DNA from: Strigamia acuminata
Lineage: Eukaryota > Arthropoda > Chilopoda > Geophilomorpha > Linotaeniidae
DNA: 64,000 bases
Direction of reading: 5' to 3'
Assembly (NCBI GenBank): GCA_949358305.1
Contig: OX442314.1
Span: 16,609,060-16,673,059 of the forward strand
Shown here: positions 11,301 to 25,700 of the stretch, piece after piece
How positions within the stretch are numbered: the first letter of the stretch is position 1
How the letters are laid out: every line of letters begins with the position of its first letter
Translations under genes and position numbers: made by a program
The notes under the pieces: generated by a model
Seen by the model: the letters and a program-made list of their open reading frames with translations, nothing else
Told to the model about the DNA's origin: nothing
Database searches by the model: none

Positions 11301-13814
11301 TTGTTTTGAGAACATTTCTGGAGGGGACTTTTAATTTTGCACCTGTTCCATTTTTCAGTGGAAATGATGGAAGAAAAAAAATTTTACACTTTTAATTCAG
11401 GCAGATTTTTTTCATTTCTAATTCAGGAAACGTTGCACATCCAGGCTTAGCCAATCTAGGATGCTGGCACCAGCTTAAAGGAAATTGCTTCTGTTTGAGC
11501 AAAAGAAAGGCGATGACATGCAATTAGCCTGCTGTACTCTATTCCCATTGCTTTTAGTGTAGTACAAAAAAAAAGTCATTCCAACAAAATAGCCTCATGA
11601 AATAGACTGCAAGGTTGCAAATTGTTCTTTTTCCATTGCATGATTTGTATGTTTCGGAGGTAGCAGTTAATGGCTTTTCTAATTTACAAGGTTTAATATA
11701 AGAAAAATTCACGTTTTTAATTATAATTTCATTTTCATTTCGTCTTTTTTTTTGTGCTCATTTTTGTTTCAATTTCAGAGATAATTTTAATTACTGAAGT
11801 GATAAAAAAAAATTAAACAAATACTGGTAGAAATTTTTAATTTATCTCTTTTATGTTTCTTGAAAATGTGTGCTGTTTAACTATTGTAATGTAATCAGGC
11901 AAACTTTGCAGAACTGCCTCTTAATTATAACAAATTTTAGAGTAAACGAAGTACGGAGTATTGGAGTGAAATTGATTTTGCTAACAAACCATACAATTTC
12001 CACTAAATAGACTGATTTAAAGAGCATATGGTGCAACTGCAACTACAATTAACAGCATTCCTGAAGAAAAAAGAAATAGAACATTAATTGAGCCGTTATT
12101 TAACTCAACTACTGACCTTAAAGTCAAAATATCCTAATAATAATCTACGTACTCTAACTAAACCAGATATAAAAACTAGAAAGACCAGTAGGAAAGAAAT
12201 GAACACTAAAATTGATCCAATTACCGAACTAAGCCTTTGTAAAGAGTAAAACATACACTAACCAATTTCTGCGTCTATAAAAGAGGATAAAAAAAGATTT
12301 TTCTATTACATTACCACCACACTTCCGGATTTTGGAAATAAAAATAAAGGCAATAATAAGCGCCAAAAGCCCACATTTGCAATTTATCTTATCAGATACT
12401 AAGCTAACATCTTTTTCCAGATAAGTGAGAAAATTGTATTTATTTATCTGGAAAACCTCGTGTTAGCACGGCGTTAGTTGTTTGGTAAATTTGTACATTA
12501 ATTACCCGTAATGCAGTTCGCTTATTGGTAAAAAAAAATTACTGTTGATATATTAGAACTCCTAAATAAACCAAATTAAAAAATAGGTTACTTCTAACAT
12601 CAACAAGGAGTGTTATTAAACCCAAGAATGCGTCATATTTGTTTATACTGAATTCTATTTGTGTGTCACTTTACCTACTAGTACATATGGCACTTTTACG
12701 CATACTCAAGTGTTTACATTGCAAATGGAAATGTGCAGAATGCCCAAAATTTACCTCGTATTTACGGAATTAGTTTTTCGAAAAAGCATGTTTTTTTGCG
12801 CTTAACTGGAATGTTTACTTGATAAATTTTCCAGAAAAATAAAATTTGGGTTTTTAGTTTTTTGGAACCATGTAGACTTAGTAAATGATTGGATAATACG
12901 CAATAATGAATTGAAATCTTTCTCACACGTGTAATCCATCTTTGCCAAAGTTTGTAATTGATTCTCACGGGAAATAGAAGTGCGATATTTTTTTTTTATT
13001 ATTTTATTACCAAAATTTCTTTTCTTTACATTTGATAAAAGACTGCTATCACAAGTTGACGTTTGACAAATTCAAACTTTTCGATACGCTGTTACAGTTA
13101 CATATTGCTGTAATGTCTTGGACCAATTTATCTCGAGAAACAAGAAATACATCCTCATTGAATTTCTTTTTATTTTTGTTATATGTTAGTAGAAAATGGA
13201 AAGCTATTTACTTTCTCGTGAACCCTTAGTCTAGTCTATTAAATGACATTCCGAATGAGATGGTACCCCAAGAACCCTCTTAATCCTTACTTAATTGACA
13301 AAGTTTTATTACAAAAGCGGGCAAAATTTCTTTTGTAATTGTGATCACATTTTAACAAAATGACTCGAGTGTCATTGGTATTTGGAGAGAGTAACAAATC
13401 TTGTAGTCTCTCCCGACCAATGAGATTTTATTCAAACTATCAATGACACTGAAACACTTTGGCTCCATCTTAAGAGATAAATTGTACGAGAAAAATAAAG
13501 ATGTGTGGTTTTTGACCTCCATTTTAATACGATTTGTAGGAACACACTATTGAATTCTCTGAAGATTTGGGAAATATCGAATGCAACACCAAAGAAAGAT
13601 TGTAAATAAAATATAGAAAATACAAATTTAATATTTGCTGCTGGCGGTCTCTGGTGGATGCATGCCGAAAGGTCAAACAAATTTTCAAAAAAATGTTTTA
13701 AGCTGAAGTGTTTGTTTCTAACTAGTGGAGACACAGCAAACAAAAACACGAATTTCGAGTGTGTAAACAACATGAATTTTTTAAATTTAATACTTGAAAA
13801 TAAACAAAGTTAGA
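8317..13814. other. Gene-poor AT-rich stretch
   Basis: I find no exon chain or domain-bearing frame here. There are many A and T homopolymer runs. A short inverted repeat (GGATGGCTT ... AAGCCATCC) lies near 10664-10695. Apparent frames of 60-110 codons have no recognisable content. Confidence 0.45.
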
Positions 13815-13933
13815 TTAAACAGCATTTTAAATAACTGCTTGTCGATCTAACTACAACAATGGCAGCCGATTTAGTCTGTTTTCAGTCGCAGTGGGCATGC
13901 GCACGATAAAACATGACTTTATGAACGCGCCTT
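13815..13933 (+). repeat. Dispersed repeat family, copy 1
   Basis: This segment closely resembles 19641-19783 over its length. Both share a TTAAAC/CTAAAC..GCATTTTAA start, a TCGATCTAA block, ATGGC(A/G)GCCGATTTAG, and GTGGGCATGCGCACGA, and end in GAACGCGCCTT or a close variant. A shorter diverged version is at 38260-38395. No coding capacity is seen, so it is probably a non-autonomous mobile element or its remnant. Confidence 0.65.
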
Positions 13934-14092
13934 GTTGTTTCATACGAAGCTGCATTCGAAAACTCAATTAGACTTAGACTCAACAACATTTTTGAAAAGG
14001 CTGTTTAAGTGCTCGTTTTCCTCCAAACTCGGAATGTAAATTTTGTATTTATTTTAACTGGTCAGCTTAATTGTCCTTGTCTCAATCCAATT

Positions 14093-14187
14093 GTCTGCTT
14101 TCAGTCTTGAAGCGTATGCGCACAACTTTAAACTCCAAAACAATTTAAACTGAAATTGTAAACATGCTTTTCTGCACGTTTGAATAT
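14093..14187 (+). repeat. Dispersed repeat family, diverged copy
   Basis: This carries the same landmarks in the same order as the copy at 19641-19783: GTCTGCTTTCAGTC, then a TATGCGCACAAC block, then AACATGCTTTTCTGCACGTT. Similarity is weaker than between the first two copies, so this is a tentative member only 160 bases from copy 1. Confidence 0.4.
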
Positions 14188-17100
14188 TTTTCAATTTACA
14201 ACTTTAGTTGTTCTTAAATGTATTTAGCCTGGTTTAAAGAAGATAAACAAGACTGAAGGACTGTTCAAATGCAGCTATGCTTTTTTGGACAGGGTTTTTT
14301 TCTCTCTTTATTTTATCTAAGCCGTTCCGTTTATCAAATCAGGTTCTTGCGCAGAAGGTCTGTTTACTGAAATGCATTTGACATCATCTCGTTGACTCTT
14401 GAATCCGGAAAACCATGACCGCATATTCTCTGGTTTGCTGTGCTCTTCTCTTGAGTTTTAGCCCTTTCCCCACTGCATTATTTTATCGATCGGATTAGGT
14501 TGAATTACAAGTTATAAAGTTTTCATGGCATAGGTCTGGTTTGAGGTAAATGTCAAGGAAGAAAATAAAATTCGAAAGATGGTATCATAACAGGGTTCGT
14601 CTGATAAATTTTACTGCATGAATTCGGAACGAAGGAGATATAGTAATTGATTCGAATTTTTGATAGGGGGTCACAAAGAAAAAAATGTTATTAATAAAAG
14701 CGTGATAAATAACCGTACTATAAAATGCCATTAGCAGCAACTTTGTATGTTATGCGGGAAGGTCGCAGTAGCAAAGACTAAAAAATTCCATTTTTTGTCT
14801 GCAGGCAATATTTTGAGTTGATGTGCTATGAAATGGAGTCTTCCTTCTCTATCTCCTTCAGATAAAACTTATCCCCTCAAGGCAGTACGTACTTGGTAAG
14901 TGTCTTGCAGCATTTAAATGCTCGTGGAATAGATTTTTTCTTTTTCTTTTTTGCTTTTTAGAAAGATATTTACAAGAATTTTAGATCAACTCTTATCTGC
15001 CCACGCCTCGATCAATCGCATTTCATTCTCATACACATGTCACACAAAACACCAGTCTCAATGTCCTTACAGTAGCAACAAAAAAAAAATAAAAATAAAA
15101 AAGAAAGAAAAGAAGATTTTTTATTTTTTAAATTTATTTTATTTTTATTTTTTATTTTTCTAAATCATTGCTTTTTAAAAGTATTGATTAGAAATTTCTT
15201 AGTCAACAACGGATTTTTTTTGTGCTTCTTTTTTTCGTGGGATTTGATCCAGAGAAAACAAGCAATCACGGACTAACCTGGAAGCAGTGTGCTGGATTGT
15301 GATGTCTCACTCTGTGGGATGAATGGCCCTTGTGTGTGCCGTCACCCATCCAGAGCTGGTATAGATCTAGTAGAAGAAAAAAAAAGTTCTAGATGTGATC
15401 GTTCTTTCAAGTTATTGGCTTATTACTTAAAGCGAACACAATCAAATGCAATTGCATTGGTTTGCAAACGTACAATATTCCGTAATTTTGTGATATACAT
15501 TTTTTTTAATATTGGGAGTTTTTTGTTTTTTTATTATTTATTTTATTATTAAATTTAACTCGGTAGTGCTGGTTGTGTTTACATGCCTCATGTTTGTGGA
15601 TTTCGGGTGTGTGTTGTTTACTTTGCTTCCACAACAGCAGACACGAAGTAATGTGTGGACGTGATATATTTTCTGGCATCGTGCGACCTAAGGCTGATTT
15701 ATTCGTAAGTTGTTAGGTATACATAGAAAAAAATTAATGGATTATGTTTAATCTCAGCAAGAGAGCGAGAGAGCGTTTAGGTTGAGTTTGAATAAGGGAA
15801 ATCTTAACCTTTGCCAAGTTTGGATTTCTTTGTTAGGGAAAGTTGTGGAAAATGTTTGTTCCACAGACACAATGAAAATCCATCTTTGATGATTGATTTC
15901 CTCTTCAACCTTTTCATGGAAATATCCACTTTACAATACATGTAACTTCCGATTTGACAGGTAATAGGCATTTGATTCGAAGGAAATACGTGACAATAAT
16001 GTAACCAAAGCGTCATATTTCATATATCCTGTCTGAGTTGCGCGTTCTTTTCACTATTCTTGTTTACAAAATACGGGTGGTTTAGGAAAACACAATTTTA
16101 ATGACAATTTATAGCCGGGACAGTAAATTTCACGTTCTTTTATGAGATGCAACACTTTGAACACTCAATTACTGATTCAAACAAGCTCTTATGAGCAAGA
16201 AAAAAGAAAAAGAGCCAAAAGCAGAGGAGAATTTAAGAAAGAAGAAACCTAATTTCAATTTGAATTGTCTTTTCAAATGAGTATGCTTTGCTCTTAATGT
16301 CGTCTCCCATAATTAACCCATTAATCTTTCTTTGAATACTGATTTATTATATTTAATCTTGTATAATTTACTACACTCATTAAAACATTCTTCTTGCCAC
16401 TGCATCTACACTTGCTTTTACACATTTTATTGCTGGTCGCGAGTTTTACATTAAGAATGTAAAACAAAATTAAAATGGGCGACAGAAAAATCTGTAACAA
16501 ATGAAACATCGCTTAGCTATAACACTCGTTTGGTATTCAACAAGATCCCGTCTAATTAGAAGGCAGCTGGCTGCACTGGCCAAGGAACTAGGCTTACAAA
16601 CAAACAGCTTCCTAATGACAGGTTAGCTGCTGTTTACAGTTGCGCATCTAAACACTTGTAAGTAAGAATTAAAATAGCTGCAGAAAGTAATTAACGCTGC
16701 AAATCGTGGTAGGTTTTATTAACACGTGATGCATTCGGAAATAAGTTAAAGCATATCTAGAACGCATTAGACACGGATTTTGTTTTTCACATGTTTTTTG
16801 CTTCGGTGTTGAATGTGTGCAGCATGCTGAGTGCAATGCGATGCGCAATATTTAAAATGGTGCAATATAAAATTTATAAAAGGTTTCCCGAAAATGCAAA
16901 ATATCATTGCGAGTCAGTAACGTACGTGCGTGTTAGAAAACAACGAAAGATTGATTTATTACAGATCAAACAAGATGGTGAAAAATTTACGGGAGCCAAT
17001 CCGTAAACCCTTACAGTAACGGTAGGGAAGTGGACTGAAGGCAGGGGTCAACGTCCGGTGCCCGAGAGTCATAATCATTAATATTTTGACATTTTGTTTA

Positions 17101-19640
17101 TCTTTTTTCGACAGTATTGTTTGGATTAAACCTTGTTTATTATTCATGGACACAAACAAAAGGATTTTAAACACATGTCGACCTTGGCACTTTTCAGCTC
17201 GTAAAATTAAAAACACGACAACAAAGATCGATCTATACTCGAAGGCTTAATGTTGGTGGCGAAAGAAGAAATTCGCTTTTGTTATTTTATCAAAAATTAA
17301 GGAATAAAATGTGGCCGTTATAGTTTGCTCACACAAATCCCTCGTGAAACTATTGACAAATTATTGATCACGGATTCCAAACGTCAACAGAACTAATCTT
17401 CGGTTTTGATCTAGTCAATACATTTTCTTTTTTTCATTTTTTCCAATTAAATTTATTGTCCAAACGTCATAGACTTTAATATTTCGTTTTGTTTTCTAAG
17501 CTTACATGCTCTCACATGACTGCTAGGATGAAGTAATTGTATTTTTGATAGGATTTCTGCTTCCAGAGTGAGACGGTTCTAAATAAATGTGTTATTTTAC
17601 TATCATCCATCTGCCTAGAGCTAAGCTTTCTTGATTTGAAGGGGAAATTACTCGGATGACAGCACGTATTAGCAATGATATATTAAGCTACAGGAAATAG
17701 TGCATTTCATAACGCATTTTTATTATGGAAATACAAGTTAATTCAGTTTTTCAATAAATTTACTCTAGTTTTGCATTCACGTTGACGTCTCTCGCTCTAT
17801 TCCGGGTCGGTTCGTTTCGCCGACTTCATTTCAAACTGTCCCTGGATCGTTTATTCATATTTACTATGGGAAGGAACTATTCACACATTATATATAAAGT
17901 GTGACACATTCGGGTAAATTTATTTCCGTTTTGAACGGCATAATTCTCGGCCTCCCCCTTTTCCATGCAATTTTCTTCGTACTTTGGTGATGCACATGAT
18001 TATGCACATTTTGCTTGTACGACAGAAATTCATATTGACGTACGAAAATGGAAAAAAATTAAAGGAGTTTCAGTTTTCTGTTCATTTTCCTCTAACTTTA
18101 ACGGCACAAATTTTCAATCGACCACGATGCAACACTTCTTAGGCATAAAGTGTTGTGAAAGCTGTCGAATTTTTTTTCTTACCAAATTACCAAGTTAACT
18201 TTAATATAAAAATCGTTGAGGTTTGGGTGCAAAGCTTTAACTATTGATTCTAGCTTCCTGGTTTCCCTCGTGGAGAATTCAGTGATGAAATGGCTGCTTT
18301 TATGCTTAAATGAGACCAGATAACCTTAGGGAAAATTGTGAATTCCTCCCACAGTTCTCTCCTGTCAATCACTGAATGCTTGTGTGCAGACACATATTGA
18401 TCGATTCAAAAGAAACATCTGCATATGTAACCAGATTTTTTTTTCTCTCTCTGCTTTAAAAGCCCCACTTCATTTCCATTTTTTCACCATAAAAATTGCT
18501 TTAGGAAATAAGGTGGTAATTAAACTCAGGTTTCCTATCCCCGTCCCATAGTGTTGGTAACAACAAGAAATAAGACAAAAATTGGATTAACAACACGTCT
18601 TAGCAAAAGCACTTGGAATCAACTTCTTTTCTTTATTTTATTTTTTTTTTAAAAAAAAATATTTTTTCTACTAAACTTAATTTATGGAAAGCATCGTACA
18701 AATTTATTTTTTAATCAAATTATTAAGAAAATCTATTTGCCTAACATTTATAAAACTTGATTTACAAAGTTAGATTTATTATTCAACCAACAGCTTTAAA
18801 AAAAAAAAACTTTTCTTGTTATTTACTTTTTTATATTTTGTATTATGGGCCTGATATTATATTCACTAATCCGTCCATAAAATATTAAGTCTTCAATCTA
18901 TCATCAGTCTTAAAACGTTGACAAGATTGATTTAAAAAAGAGGGGGGGTGAGGGGGAGGGTCTGCGTTTGAGTAGATTGAAGATTATATTTGCAGTTGCA
19001 GCTAGCAAAGCTTGACTCTTAGGAAATGTAAAGGAGATGCATTTTTATAACACTTTAAGCTACTATTGAAGAAAATGGAAAATACCTATTTACTTTCGGC
19101 CTTTTATGATCCTCTGCGAAATGAGATTTTTAAAAACAAAAAAAAAATTTATAGTTATGTGACACAAACAAGTCATCAATTTAAACTAATCATGTAATGG
19201 TTATTAGACTGTAATGTATACATAGGAACTCTATTTAGATAATATTCACTGATAATAATTGAAGCCATACAATTGCATTAAGCGAGTGAGAATATTGAAT
19301 TAACGGTGGAAAATGATACTGTGATACCAAAGTAGAATGCAATTTCCACCCCTCACCACTTAACGGGTTTTCATCTGTTCTTTGCTTGCTCAAAGCACCA
19401 TACCATTCCTAGTTCACCGTCTTAAAATGATTTTACTGGAAATGAAATTCAAGTACGGAAAGTGCTCATCATTTGGTGCACTTCTTTTCACAACCCATTA
19501 ATGGCGATAGCCCCAATTCAACAAACAAAATGTATTTTTCTAACAACAATTATATATAATTATAAACACTTATTGTCGGGTTAAAATAGAAAATAGTTTA
19601 ATGAGATGTTGACCGACCACCAGGATTCATAAAGTAATTT
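14188..19640. other. Gene-poor AT-rich stretch
   Basis: No supported gene. It contains low-complexity A/T tracts (for example 15080-15165 and 18645-18670) and a G-rich run near 18939-18962. A small ATG frame at about 14414 has a signal-peptide-like start but stops after about 26 codons with no clear splice donor, so I do not call it. Confidence 0.45.
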
Positions 19641-19783
19641 GGACTAAACGGCATTTTTAATCTTCTCGATCTAAATTCCAAAAATGGCGGCCGATTTAGT
19701 TTGTTTTCAGTCACAGTGGGCATGCGCACGACATTTAAACAACAAAACATGTTTAACTGCACGTTAAATGAACACGCCTTTAG
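19641..19783 (+). repeat. Dispersed repeat family, copy 2
   Basis: This is the longest and clearest copy. It runs from CTAAACGGCATTTTTAA through ATGGCGGCCGATTTAG, GTGGGCATGCGCACGA and ACTGCACGTTAAATGAAC to CGCCTTTAG. It matches 13815-13933 and, less well, 14093-14187 and 38260-38395. Confidence 0.65.
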
Positions 19784-22700
19784 TAATTTTGGTGAGAACA
19801 GATTTGCAAATTACACAATTGTAATTCTTTAGTTACTACCAATCTGTATGCTGCCATAGATCTTTGGAGGTTGAGTAAAGATCACTCAATCCTGAGCAGA
19901 TGGTGCAATCTGTAGCAACTAATTCCTCATTAAATTAACATGGAAACCGACAAACGCCTGTGGCATTTTAATAAAGTGCAATCACAGTTGTTTAAATTCT
20001 CTGCTTGATCACAGTTAAAAAAAAATAAAAAAAAAAAAAATAAATAAGAGAGACATTTTGTTACTTAAGGAAAACACAGAAAAAATTTTTGTAAAAAAAT
20101 CAGGCACCTGTAAGTGCGGAATTGCCAGTGCTTAAACAATTGTTTATTCTTAAAATTGTTGTTTACTAATTACAAAAAAACAAAATAAAATAAAAATACG
20201 ACGTTTTCCCTGCATTTGCAAAGCTTACTACGTTATTATATTATTATATTTTGATTACTAATAATTATTTAACTACCGGTATTGTTTAAATGATGGAATA
20301 TTCGGCCCGTGTACATTTTTCATTTTTCCTGCTTTAAATCAATATTTCAGAATTTTGAATAATGATCGGTTTGAAAGTGGTAGCAGCGAATTATCATCGG
20401 TGCATTAAGTTTCTATGACACAATCTACAACACCGCAAGGATGTTCACCCTGCACCTTATTGACAATTTATACAACAAACATCTGTCAATAATGAAGATG
20501 TAAGGCTACCTTAATCGCCTCAACACTGATACATCATTTAACATCACAGCGCCACCAACTCCCAACTATCTTATCATGGTAATCAGACACATTGTCAATT
20601 AAGCGCCCTACACCGTGCACAACCTGTACTTTCATTGCGTATATTCTCGCCCCATTCTTCATTTTCACACCGATAACTGGATTTACCCTCACAGAAATGT
20701 TTGCCCGAAACTCTAGCTCTACCGCGACGCACAATGTTTGAGTGTACAAACCTAAGATTTCAATTTTCAATCCCACTGCTGGACAAGGACAAACACGTAA
20801 AGCTCGGAGTAGGTTATTGAATTACTGTTGATCTGTAGCGGTGTTTCTTTGATGTTCTAATGCAAATAGGGCAATGAGGACACTGCAATCAATGCGAAAG
20901 GAAACATAATGAAAAAGCTGTTATTTATTCATTTGCATTTTTCCAGGTGACGCAAGAGCAAATCAAACGATAAAATGTTTAATAGTCATTTGAAAAAGGC
21001 TTAACAATTTGAGTTATTTTCACTTTTTTAGATAATCTTAAAATAAAGATGAAAAGGAGGATGGCGAGAGTAGTTTTTGAAGTCAAATATGAATTCTTCT
21101 TTAAGGCAAATGTTTCAGAAATGTATTTCGATTTGATTTGAATCGACCTGTTGGGGGAATAGGAAGAAACGTTTGAAGCTTTTCAATATTACTTTTTTAG
21201 GTTTTCAATCAGAAGATTTCTGTTGAGTCTCATAATGCTTTACTTTGATTATTATTTTTTGTTGTAGCATTAAACTAATTTGCTTAACTATTATCGCATT
21301 TTTGTATTTTAATTTCGAAAAAGAGAGAGAAAAAAAATTGGAATAATGAGAGCTAGATGTTTGTTTACTATGTTGTGTTGTTTGCCTAAGCTTTTACCAG
21401 TACATCAAAATTAATTGGAATTAATGAGTATAAACACGGAAAGCAAATACAGAATAAAGGGTCATTTAAACCAAATCGCACATATCACTTTAAACTTTAT
21501 GACAGTCGTAAAAGAAAGTGAATTTATTGCAACTTACATATTTTGGGTATTATACTTAAGGAAAGAACAAAAAAAATTCAATTATAGCAGTTTCTATTCA
21601 GCCTTGTATACCTGTCACATATGCTTTCCTAATAACCATAATAATCACCTTAATTTAATTAACTTTGCATGCATTAGCAACTCATGATATACTTTGCCAA
21701 CAATCTCCACCATTGCTGAATGCTAATTTGTTTATTATGTCATGTGCGAATGAGCAATCCATAGTTTGGGCCTGCCAAGATTTCAATTTTAAGCAACATT
21801 TTGCATAATTACACGGAATGATTGGTAAAAAGTAAAAACTCGAGCCGAAATGACTTGTAGATTGACAGCAAAGCATCGACACTGTTTATTAGTCAAGTTT
21901 AAACTAACGGCATTTGAAGAGGGATGATTTATACGATGCGGCTGCCAACTTATCGTAAATTTATTTAATATTTAACAATATGTGCCATAAATATGATGTA
22001 AGACACACGCTTCACTCACCTTTAATACAATGCAAGCAGCGTCGTTAACGACTGGTGACTGTGAGCGTTGATCGGTCACCAGAAATTTGCTGTATCCACA
22101 CACACACACACTTGAGAGGGATGTTTATGATACAGTGGCACCTTTTGCGTGTTTGATGTTCCCAAGCCAGCATTCGGCACCAAGGATGGGTGCCCAAGCT
22201 CTTGTGTGTGCCTTTATATCAATTTATCCTGTGAGCTGCGGTCGATGGCACTGGGCCGAATCTACAGCGAGGAAAAGGGGAGGCCGTTCAGGGCCAAGCA
22301 CATGCTCTTCACAGGATGAGGAGCATTGAGTCTGAAATATTGATTTGTCCAGTGTGTAGTTGCTTTAAATAATTTGTAATAGCTCCTGCTGAGCATGTAT
22401 GAAAACATTGGCACTGTTTTGCTAAATGCACGGATGAATACAAACATGAACATGGGCAAAATGGAGGAAGTAAATCGGTGTTTGAATCATTAAACCAATT
22501 GCTTGCTTGTGTTTTATGGCTGTTTGCACATTGGAATGCCAGTTATAAAAATTAATAAGGTTAGGTTTGTGTGAATCAAGTTGCTAGTGCAAACAATAGC
22601 GTTTACACGGCTGGACTTGGTCGCTATACTTGTGGCGACACCTAAAGACAAATTTCTACACAATCAGTCACTCAATTATTTATGCCGTTTCCGGTTGGTT

Positions 22701-25700
22701 GCCAAGAATTTAATTAAAATTTGTTCGTTTGTAGAAAATGGCAAACATTCCGATATTTTTTTTTCTGCAAACAAAACTTCTCTAATTCAAACAGAATGTT
22801 GCTGGAAGAAAGAGAAAAAATAATTATTAAGGAATCTAAATTAATTAGAATGCTAAAAAAAAGTTTGTTTTTCGGTTTTTTTTTTTTAAAAATATAAAAC
22901 AGTAAAAATGATGCAGGCTAGACTTTTAATTTCGACCTCAACTTAAATTCATATTTGTAACATTAAATTTCAATTTGTAACGCATTGAAAAACAAAAGCA
23001 AACTGCAAAAATATGTCGACTTACACCACGTTGTTGAAAGTGCGTTTTGATCTTTTGCACCTCTGAATTACAAAACAGTTTGCAATTATAGCATTACGCC
23101 TAATCTGTATTTTTCCAGCATAGAAAAATATTGATTCCAAACTTGGACATTTTTAATGCATTACAATTACATTAAGAGCTTATATGAAAGTTTTAGTTAC
23201 ATGCGACTACCGTATCGATTTTGCGACAGTGAGCGCGACATCCGAGTAACAAAGAAACATTAAATAAATTCTGAAAATAATAACTTATTCTAAAATGTAA
23301 TATTACAAAAGAAGCTTGCAAACTGCAAGCGCGTTTTTGTGAGCGGTATTAAAATGTAAAGTGCATTAATATGCAACAAATAAATATTACAGTTTAATCC
23401 TTTCAAGCAGTAAACGCAACATCGATCCAACTAATACGATTAAACGTATTGTATGTTCATACTTAATACCACTACAGTATATTGGATTGAAATATCCACA
23501 TATGAATGTTCGATTAAGTTAGCCAATATTTACATTTTAAATTTACTATCTATTGTTAATGAGGTCTCTAATGGAGTTTTAAAAAGCACGGTATTAGCTG
23601 AGTTTGGATTCGAATGATTTAATCTATTAATTACCCATATCACTGTTTTGGTTCGCATCTTAAAAAAATTCTATCGATTTTTGACAAATTAAGTTCTTCC
23701 ACTTTCTTGCGAAATTACAAGTAATTATCATCAACCACCACATCCAATCGGCACTCTTCGACTGGCATTTAAAAAAAAATTATCTTCTAGTGGCTGCTTT
23801 TCACACCCGCTAGTTTCTTCGAAGCGGCAGCAAAAAAATGCCTCAATTTTGGACACGTTTCTAAATTGAATCAGTTGTGCTTCTGAGTGATAAATGTTGC
23901 CGCTCAAAATCTTGCGAGCTACAAAATACACTTGGATCGTTCTAATAATATGTTATTAACTTTAAATTTAATTTGCGAAAGTAAATTTTCTTTTTTCAGA
24001 TTACATATTGTGTGTGCAATGCTAAATTAGAAATGAATTGTTGGCGTAACATTCTGTCACTGACATGTGGGTGTATACATCAGTTTACTGTCACGATGAA
24101 CTGGAATTTGCAAAAGTGAATACGGTATATTTCAAATAAATGATGCGAGACATCCCTTCTCGTGTCAATCACAGCCTGGCACAGCCATCACATTTGTCGA
24201 GTGTCTTGGCATGTTATTAAAATGTTTAAATTGCAACACAAAATTGAGAACTTGAAAATGTTTCTTTTTTTTTTCCTTCTTTTTTTTTTTTTCTTTCTTT
24301 TTTTTTCTTTAAAGATTTAGAGGAAATTGAAGAGAATTTGATATCTCTCTGGTATAAAACTCGGCGTATCTTCGCTATAGGATGGAATGTTATACGCTTT
24401 GCTATATTGGATATAGGCATTGCAAAACCAAAACAAAATGTGTTTGTAATGCAGGTTATTATTTGTTGTTGTACCGAAAAATTCTTTGGGAATAAAAGTT
24501 GTGATAAACTTGAAAACTAGAAAAAGTTATAATAAAATTGAAGCGTTGAGAGCGCACTATTGCCCTTTAGGGCTTTGTAAAATAAAACCCGGAAACCATT
24601 TTGCTCGTGTTGAACCTTACTTTTGCAGTGCTGGATGACTTTTCCACTCGGATGAGCATTATTTTACAGTTGTCTGATAGCGTTCTAACGTAATTCTCAA
24701 TATAGTGATAAGCAGACTACTCTTGATGTGTGCGCCACTCATATTAATCTGTCTTAAGGCTCTTCTTAATTTTCTATTTATGAAACGCAAATTTCAGTCG
24801 AAAAGGCGTACTAACATAAATAAAAAATGAAATGAGATGTACAGGCAAGTTCTAAACAAAAACGAATCTTGTAACTTGAGGACACAGGCCCAGTTTATTT
24901 ACTTAGTAGACTTTGATCCAATGTTTCGTGTTCGCATTTGCTTCATCGAGGCAAGATTCAAATGTGAAATTGATTAAAGAAATCCAATCCGAAAAAAACA
25001 TTGCTCAAACGTACAGAAAATATCGTGTTTCTCAATTTAGCGGTGAGTCTCATTTCAATTTTTCTTCCTTTTCTTTCATTTTGTCGCAATTCTTTTAACT
25101 ACATGCAGAAAACAAGCATTTGGATATTTTTAAATCTCTTAATTAACCGCACACACATACCCGTATTGCAGTTATGATAATACCCTAGAATGCGAGTGAA
25201 ACAAAATGTGAAAAGATTAATAAGCCGAGTTTCTTGTTTTACACAATTTTTTTAGTAATAACAAAGTGAAATAGTTTAGTGGCCATAATGAATGCAATCC
25301 CCAAAGTGTAGTTGTCTGGAGCAAATGTCATTATCCACTGACTCATGGCCTGGGTGTTTCTTAATAGAAGAATGAAGGTAATTAAAAAAGATTAGTTCCT
25401 GAACAAAACCCCGTGGAGACGCGCAGCAATGAGATGTTTTTACTATTCCGTCCTTATGTTTGCAATGGTGCGGCAACTTCACTGGTTCATTTATTCGCAA
25501 GCCTCCGACTTAACGATTTTCTTTCTTCAGGTTTTTCTCTCTTATTGCAACTCCAGAAAGTAATTTTGACTGGATTATTTTTAGCTTCAGCTTAAAATCC
25601 TACGTTTTATGCATACCGTATAAAAAATGTTGAAATTTGTCCCAAATAACTTTTGGATTAACGACTATATTAAGAAGAAAAAAAATGTGGACTGCTCAGT

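Noticed and set aside
14414-14500. Short ATG frame with a hydrophobic, signal-peptide-like start
   Set aside because: It stops after about 26 codons, has no convincing splice donor and no neighbouring exons.
20534-20776. Minus-strand frame of about 80 codons with fairly ordinary amino-acid composition
   Set aside because: No motif or family recognised, no exon chain, and such frames are expected by chance in this much sequence.
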